Below are positions 7,459 to 8,852 of a stretch of 8,852 bases of DNA, piece by piece. Position numbers and translations under genes: made by a program. Numbering within the stretch: the first letter of the stretch is position 1; each line of letters starts with the position of its first letter. Where the stretch lies: positions 1 to 8,852 of the forward strand of contig JAGQQP010000138.1 of assembly GCA_020426085.1 (NCBI GenBank), given 5' to 3'. Below the pieces are notes generated by a model that ran no database searches, had not been told where the DNA came from, and saw nothing but the letters and a program-made list of their open reading frames with translations. This stretch comes from Planctomycetaceae bacterium (lineage in GTDB: Bacteria; Planctomycetota; Planctomycetia; Planctomycetales; Planctomycetaceae).

Positions 7459-8852
7459 TCAGTCAGCGTAATCTTTTCCGTTCAGACTGTCGACGACTGA
7501 TTCCTGCCAGCCGGTTAAAATGGCTTTCATTTTCTTCAGCCTCTGTGGATCGACTTTTGACAGATCGTGTTTTTCGCCTGGATCTTTCTCCAGATCGTAG
7601 AGCGTATATTTGGGGTTCCCCTGTTTGGCTTCCATTTTCAACAGTTTGAAATTGCCGTCTACCAGCGAAGCTGCCCCGGGCAGTTCTTCTTTGGAATACT
7701 GCTTCTTGAGGCTGCCTGCATCGGCATCGGGCACGGGACCTTCCGGATTGGGTTGCCCTGGTTTCTGTTGTTTCTGCAATGCGATTAAAATGTCAGTACT
7801 GCGTTTGGGATGCCCTTTCTCCGGGTAGGTCCAGAAACCCATCGGCTTGTCTCGCGCTGTCATCTCCCCTTCGATTAATGGCAGCAGACTGACGCCATCC
7901 AGTTGAGGCTGATGAGAAACCTTCGCGCCGGTAATTGCCAGGACAGTGGGATAAATATCAATCGTACCGCAGGGCACATTTGAGACTTCCGGTTTTTTAA
8001 TGACAGCAGGCCATTCGATAATGGAAGGCACACGGACGCCCCCTTCCCAGAGGTTCCCTTTGAATCCGGCCAGTCCGCCGGTCGCCTGAGAACGTGCCGC
8101 TTCCGTTTTGAACCGGGGAGGCCGCGGGCCGTTGTCGCTGGTAAACCAGAGCAAAGTATTTTCCGCCAGTCCCAGATCTCTCAACTGGCGACGCAAATGT
8201 CCCATGGCCCGGTCCACGCCGCTGATCTCACCAAAATAGTTCTGGAAGTCAGGTTCCTGATCGGGATAGAGGTCTTTCAGTTCGGTTACCGCCTCGTGAG
8301 GCAAATGCGGATTCCCAAACCAGATCACTGCGAGAAACGGTTTTTTGTCTTTGTCAGCCTGTTTCATAAAGTCCAATGCCGCATCAACGGTCACACGCGA
8401 ACTTTCCCCTTTGAGCTGCTCGACAACGCCATTGTGACTCATATAAGGGTCGTTTTCGTAAAAGTTGGGGCTGGAGACCCATTCATCGAACCCACTGTTT
8501 CCGGGAGAAACCGGGCTGTTCGCCTGGACGGAACCCAGGTGCCATTTTCCGAAATGCCCGGTCGTATAACCGACTGATTTCACCGCTTCAGCGACGGTGA
8601 CTTCCTGAGGTCTGAGTGTGTGTCCCCAACTGAAGCAGGCAAAGCGATTCGGGTGTCTGCCGGTAAGGAAACTGCCTCGCGTGGGTGAGCAGACCGGAGC
8701 AGCCGCATAAAAGCGGTCCAGCCGCAGACTGCTGGCAGCCATATCATCCAGATGGGGTGTTTTCAAAATGGGATGTCCCATAAAGCCGGCTTCCCCCCAG
8801 CCCTGGTCATCGGTCATGCACAAGATGATATTCGGCTTTGAGGAGTTTGAAT
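7459..8852 (-). CDS. Secreted-type sulfatase, N-terminus cut by the window edge
   Basis: A formylglycine-dependent sulfatase of the alkaline phosphatase superfamily (arylsulfatase A-like). Such enzymes remove sulfate esters from sugars or other substrates. 463 residues are visible. The reading frame continues off the right edge: SKPNIILCMTDDQGWG before the first possible internal start shows the gene begins outside, so a TTG at 8823 is not its start. Catalytic features, in visible numbering: Asp14-Asp15 for calcium binding; CSPTRG with Cys54, the residue converted to formylglycine (CxPxR), followed by SFLTGRHPNR; GKWHLG (101–106); SDNG (238–241); and the typical GNLWEGGVRVPSIIEWP. The C-terminus has LYDLEKDPGEKHDLS. 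A signal peptide is expected but lies outside. It precedes the fusion gene on the same strand, suggesting glycan breakdown; substrate cannot be told from sequence alone. Confidence 0.93.
   Translation of the reverse strand, partial: SNSSKPNIILCMTDDQGWGEAGFMGHPILKTPHLDDMAASSLRLDRFYAAAPVCSPTRGSFLTGRHPNRFACFSWGHTLRPQEVTVAEAVKSVGYTTGHFGKWHLGSVQANSPVSPGNSGFDEWVSSPNFYENDPYMSHNGVVEQLKGESSRVTVDAALDFMKQADKDKKPFLAVIWFGNPHLPHEAVTELKDLYPDQEPDFQNYFGEISGVDRAMGHLRRQLRDLGLAENTLLWFTSDNGPRPPRFKTEAARSQATGGLAGFKGNLWEGGVRVPSIIEWPAVIKKPEVSNVPCGTIDIYPTVLAITGAKVSHQPQLDGVSLLPLIEGEMTARDKPMGFWTYPEKGHPKRSTDILIALQKQQKPGQPNPEGPVPDADAGSLKKQYSKEELPGAASLVDGNFKLLKMEAKQGNPKYTLYDLEKDPGEKHDLSKVDPQRLKKMKAILTGWQESVVDSLNGKDYAD

Overview
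The window looks like a piece of a Planctomycetota chromosome, probably from the Planctomycetales (Gimesia/Rubinisphaera-type relatives). This placement is inferred from three things: a complete-type Na+-NQR operon, a secreted Gfo/Idh/MocA–DUF1080 fusion protein, and a secreted-type sulfatase, a mix that is common in that phylum. No rRNA or other phylogenetic marker is present, so the assignment is not proven. Every gene I can support lies on the minus strand. The window therefore reads from right to left: sulfatase, then the oxidoreductase/DUF1080 fusion, then nqrA-B-C-D-E-F.

Right part (about 5562–8852). A sulfatase whose N-terminus runs off the right edge is followed, after 214 bases, by a 560-residue exported protein. 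That protein joins an NAD(P)-dependent Gfo/Idh/MocA oxidoreductase domain to a DUF1080 (3-keto-disaccharide hydrolase family) domain. Together they suggest breakdown of sulfated or other glycans. The fusion gene has its own plausible promoter and a strong intrinsic terminator (5485–5521), so it is probably a separate transcription unit.

Intergenic region (5107–5561). This 455-base stretch has no gene but is rich in structure: the terminator hairpin, an 8-bp hairpin, an 18-position stem-loop whose G•U pairs work only in the minus-strand transcript, a C7T5 run, and two adjacent short dyads that overlap a candidate promoter just upstream of nqrA.

Left part (1–5106). The genes for the sodium-pumping NADH:quinone oxidoreductase follow in the canonical order nqrABCDEF; nqrF is cut by the left edge after 73 codons. 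The six subunits form one inner-membrane complex that passes electrons from NADH (NqrF) through Fe-S and flavin centres (NqrF, NqrD/E, NqrC, NqrB) to ubiquinone and exports Na+. The flavin-attachment SGAT motifs of NqrB and NqrC, the paired cysteines of NqrD and NqrE, and the first ferredoxin cysteine of NqrF are all present. nqrB to nqrE are tightly packed (overlaps or 1-base gaps), whereas nqrA and nqrB are separated by 218 bases.

Most of the window is ordinary respiratory housekeeping. The best candidates for something less described are the oxidoreductase–DUF1080 fusion and the structured nqr upstream region.
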